7,972 nucleotides of DNA from Flavobacteriaceae bacterium. Lineage in GTDB: Bacteria; Bacteroidota; Bacteroidia; Flavobacteriales; Flavobacteriaceae. The stretch covers positions 1-7,972 of the forward strand of contig JAMPYA010000096.1 of the NCBI GenBank assembly GCA_023700885.1, written 5' to 3'. A program made the position numbers and the translations under genes. This document shows positions 5,929 through 7,972 of the stretch, in pieces (positions within the stretch are counted from its first letter, which is position 1; every line of letters begins with the position of its first letter). The notes beneath the pieces were generated by a model. The model worked only from the letters and a program-made list of their open reading frames with translations, did not search any database and was not told the DNA's origin.

Positions 5929-6825
5929 TTATAGTCTTGACTCAAACTGATCTCCTTCATTTTTAATTTTAAACAAATTAACCATAGTATAAAAGTAGTT
6001 TGCCCAAACACCTACTAATAATATTGTTAATACCACATACATCCATATTGGTGCGGATTTGGTCCATAAGGCCAGTTTTTTTTCCTTCTTATGGGTGTGA
6101 GTCATTCCCCATTTTGCTTTTTTCATCTGAACAACATTCCCAAATTCATCATGATCTTCAATCATTAAAAAAACTGTTAATTCATCATTTATATCGCCAG
6201 GTAAATCTGTTGGAAATTCAAAATGATATTCAAATTCTCCATCAGAAACAGAGCCTTCTCCTATTTTAAACTTAGCAAACATACTATTTACATAAAGAGA
6301 AAAATCAGCTTCAACAGGAATTTCCTCTCCTAAATTATTTAAAGTATAAATTTTTGCAATTGCGGTTTTAACACTATCTATTTCTTTAAGTTCTAATTCT
6401 AAATGGACATCTTTAAGAGTAATTATTTCTTCCTCGGAATCTATAGCATCTGTTCCTTCAAATCGGGCTACTATATTAATATTACCTTCTTTATCTTTCA
6501 AATATTTAAAATTTTCTGGCACAATAAATTTAGCAATTCCATCTTTTGATGTTTTAGACGTTCCTATTACTTCATCTTTATTATCAACCGCATTTAAAAA
6601 TTTTATTTCAGCGCCATAAATGGGTATTATTACTTTTGAATCAGCTTCACTTCTTGCGTTAAAACTAACTTCAAGTAATCTTGTATTATCGGGTTGTTTT
6701 ATGCTTTTGAAATTAAAGAGCATTCCATAATCCTCAGCTTTAAAATCTTGGGAAATACTATTTGTACTTAATAATATAACTATCAAGTAAAAAATAAATC
6801 TATATTTAAATCTATTAGGTTTCAT
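5929..6825 (-). CDS. Secreted beta-rich protein with C-terminal membrane anchor
   Basis: 298 residues, not a family I can name. An N-terminal signal peptide (about 9-25, RFIFYLIVILLSTNSIS) is followed by a large periplasmic part (about 26-256) with alternating hydrophobic strands. It suggests two immunoglobulin-like beta-sandwich domains: about 30-140 (with IIPIYGAEIKFLN and DGIAKFIVP) and about 141-235 (with VEADFSLYVNSMFAKF and a DELTVFLMIEDHDEFG strand). A His/Lys patch, THTHKKEKK (242-250), precedes a single membrane helix at about 258-280 and a short tail inside the cell. No haem-binding CXXCH, Fe-S cysteine cluster or catalytic motif is visible. The gene overlaps the NrfD-like gene by 11 bases, indicating translational coupling and a shared complex. 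It could be an accessory or scaffold subunit that positions the catalytic domain or the cytochromes; this is inference from context. Confidence 0.8.
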   Translation of the reverse strand: MKPNRFKYRFIFYLIVILLSTNSISQDFKAEDYGMLFNFKSIKQPDNTRLLEVSFNARSEADSKVIIPIYGAEIKFLNAVDNKDEVIGTSKTSKDGIAKFIVPENFKYLKDKEGNINIVARFEGTDAIDSEEEIITLKDVHLELELKEIDSVKTAIAKIYTLNNLGEEIPVEADFSLYVNSMFAKFKIGEGSVSDGEFEYHFEFPTDLPGDINDELTVFLMIEDHDEFGNVVQMKKAKWGMTHTHKKEKKLALWTKSAPIWMYVVLTILLVGVWANYFYTMVNLFKIKNEGDQFESRL

Positions 6826-7972
6826 CTTTATATTTTTTTTTGATATTAATTATTTTTCTTTCATAATCAATTATTCCTGACATCGGAATTATTGGGACTA
6901 GCTTAAGTAAAAGCGTAAAGAATAATAAAAATGCCGCAATCCCAGCAAAACTCAAAGCAAATTCTACCCAAGTTGCCGAATAAAAAAGAAATGCTTCTCT
7001 TGTATCTTGAATGGGTAAATAAGGAGTTTCTAAAGTTGGTACTACGATAAGATAACGATTTAACCACATTCCTAATACTGCAATAACCGCAGCAAAAGTG
7101 ATTGATTTTATTGTTCTAAGTTTTTTGAAAAATAAAATTATTATAGGAATAATAATCCCTATATAATTAGCTAAAATAAATTCCCAAAAATATCTTCCAA
7201 ACAATGTCTCTAATAAATTAACATCGTGAATTTTATGACTAAACCATTTAGCAAAATATTCACTAAATGTAAAATATCCATATAAAAGTGAAATAACTAA
7301 TAAAACTATACCTGAACCAATAAAATGTATTCTTTTAATATAGTTTTCTAATTTATACACTTTTCTTATAATATACATGGATATAATAATAACTCCAACA
7401 CCAGAATATAATCCTGCTACAATAAAGTAAGAGGCAAAAATGGTGCTGTTCCATCCGGGTTGTAGTGTTAAACTAAATATCCATGCCAAAACAGAATAAG
7501 CTACAATTGCTAATGCAATAATCATAGCAGACATGATGTTTTTAATTTTTTCAAGTCTTTCTCTTTGGGTAGGAGTATCTTTATACCCTATTGCTAAGAA
7601 TTTATACATTTTTTTTCTCCATTCTGGAGCTTTTAAGTCTTTACTATCTCTAAGAATAGCAAAATCAGGAATAAATGTTAACAATAAATAAATAAAACAC
7701 CCTATTAAATCTGTCATTATTGCAATAATATCCCAAGTAATAGGCGACTGAATTCTTGGGTATATAAACAAATAATGAAGTCTATCTAATCTGCCAATAC
7801 AAAGTAATATAAAAATTGGTCCAATTATTAATGATAAAACAGTCATGATTTCTACTATTCTAGAAATAGCATTTTTCCATGGAGTTTCATAAAAATGAAG
7901 TATTCCAGAAATAAAAGCTCCAGAATAACTAATACCAACAAAAAAAATAAAATTGATAATGTATATACCCCA
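6815..7972 (-). CDS. NrfD/ActC-type quinol-interacting membrane subunit, N-terminus cut off
   Basis: Polytopic inner-membrane protein of the NrfD/PsrC family, which exchanges electrons with the (mena)quinol pool for a periplasmic Fe-S or molybdenum partner. The ATG at 7846 is not the real start: the frame stays open to the window edge and encodes WGIYIINFIFFVGISYSG, the conserved helix of ActC-like proteins. So 385 residues are visible and perhaps 60-80 are missing. Nine membrane helices can be counted; with the missing first one this suggests the ten-helix ActC/ActF layout rather than the eight-helix PsrC one. ActC-like segments include SPITWDIIAIMTDLIGC, FIPDFAILRD, WLNRYLIVVPTLETPYLPIQ and ATWVEF. 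It is the first visible gene of the operon and overlaps the next one by 11 bases. In canonical alternative complex III an ActD and an ActE follow; here an Ig-like anchored protein and a cytochrome c do, so it is a variant. Substrate and direction of electron flow are unknown. Confidence 0.88.
   Translation of the reverse strand, partial: WGIYIINFIFFVGISYSGAFISGILHFYETPWKNAISRIVEIMTVLSLIIGPIFILLCIGRLDRLHYLFIYPRIQSPITWDIIAIMTDLIGCFIYLLLTFIPDFAILRDSKDLKAPEWRKKMYKFLAIGYKDTPTQRERLEKIKNIMSAMIIALAIVAYSVLAWIFSLTLQPGWNSTIFASYFIVAGLYSGVGVIIISMYIIRKVYKLENYIKRIHFIGSGIVLLVISLLYGYFTFSEYFAKWFSHKIHDVNLLETLFGRYFWEFILANYIGIIIPIIILFFKKLRTIKSITFAAVIAVLGMWLNRYLIVVPTLETPYLPIQDTREAFLFYSATWVEFALSFAGIAAFLLFFTLLLKLVPIIPMSGIIDYERKIINIKKKYKDET

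Noticed and set aside
5724..5966. Open frame of 80 codons on the + strand
   Set aside because: It is antisense to the small cytochrome c gene and its upstream gap, with low-complexity translation and no family resemblance.
6000..6269. Open frame of 89 codons on the + strand
   Set aside because: It is antisense to the 298-residue membrane-anchored protein, whose signal peptide, anchor and overlap with the NrfD gene support the minus-strand reading.
7844..7846. ATG at 7846 as the start of the NrfD-like gene
   Set aside because: The frame stays open for 42 more codons to the window edge, and these encode a conserved ActC-like helix, so this is an internal methionine.

Overview
The window is AT-rich and Bacteroidota-like, most probably a marine or environmental Flavobacteriia member. 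The signs are very low GC, promoter-like elements of the Bacteroidota TAnnTTTG type, few clear Shine-Dalgarno sites, a relaxed lipobox and flavobacterial-looking protein sequences. The genus cannot be fixed from the sequence alone.

Left part (1-2455): an octamer tandem array opens the window and runs up to a DEDDy 3'-5' exonuclease gene on the + strand (82-816). That gene converges on purD (922-2193, - strand), and a second degenerate octamer array lies in the convergent gap. Directly upstream of purD is the orphan C-terminal end of a bacterial sugar transferase (about 2200-2394). It has no start codon and no catalytic part, so it looks like the scar of a lost polysaccharide-initiation gene, and it may still carry the purD promoter.

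Middle part (2456-4656, - strand): rnpA (RNase P protein) lies upstream of a 561-residue protein of unknown function. The C-terminal third of that protein carries motifs resembling the PNP/UDP nucleoside phosphorylase or nucleosidase fold. rnpA has a near-perfect promoter element so close to its ATG that its mRNA would have almost no leader. A strong hairpin terminator at 4631-4656 separates this group from the genes to the right.

Right part (4661-7972, - strand): a membrane electron-transfer module. Transcription enters from beyond the right edge through an NrfD/ActC-type quinol-interacting membrane subunit (cut by the window edge). The next gene, overlapping by 11 bases, encodes a secreted beta-rich protein with one C-terminal membrane anchor. 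A small monohaem cytochrome c follows, and then, after a strong terminator, a second cytochrome c. This second one is a lipoprotein in which a nearly identical haem domain sits on a long Lys/Glu/Val-rich tether. The two haem domains are 74% identical over 105 residues without gaps, so they come from a recent duplication. The simplest reading is a quinol-linked periplasmic respiratory complex that exchanges electrons with two differently localised cytochromes. Its catalytic (Fe-S or molybdenum) subunits, if any, would lie beyond the right edge.
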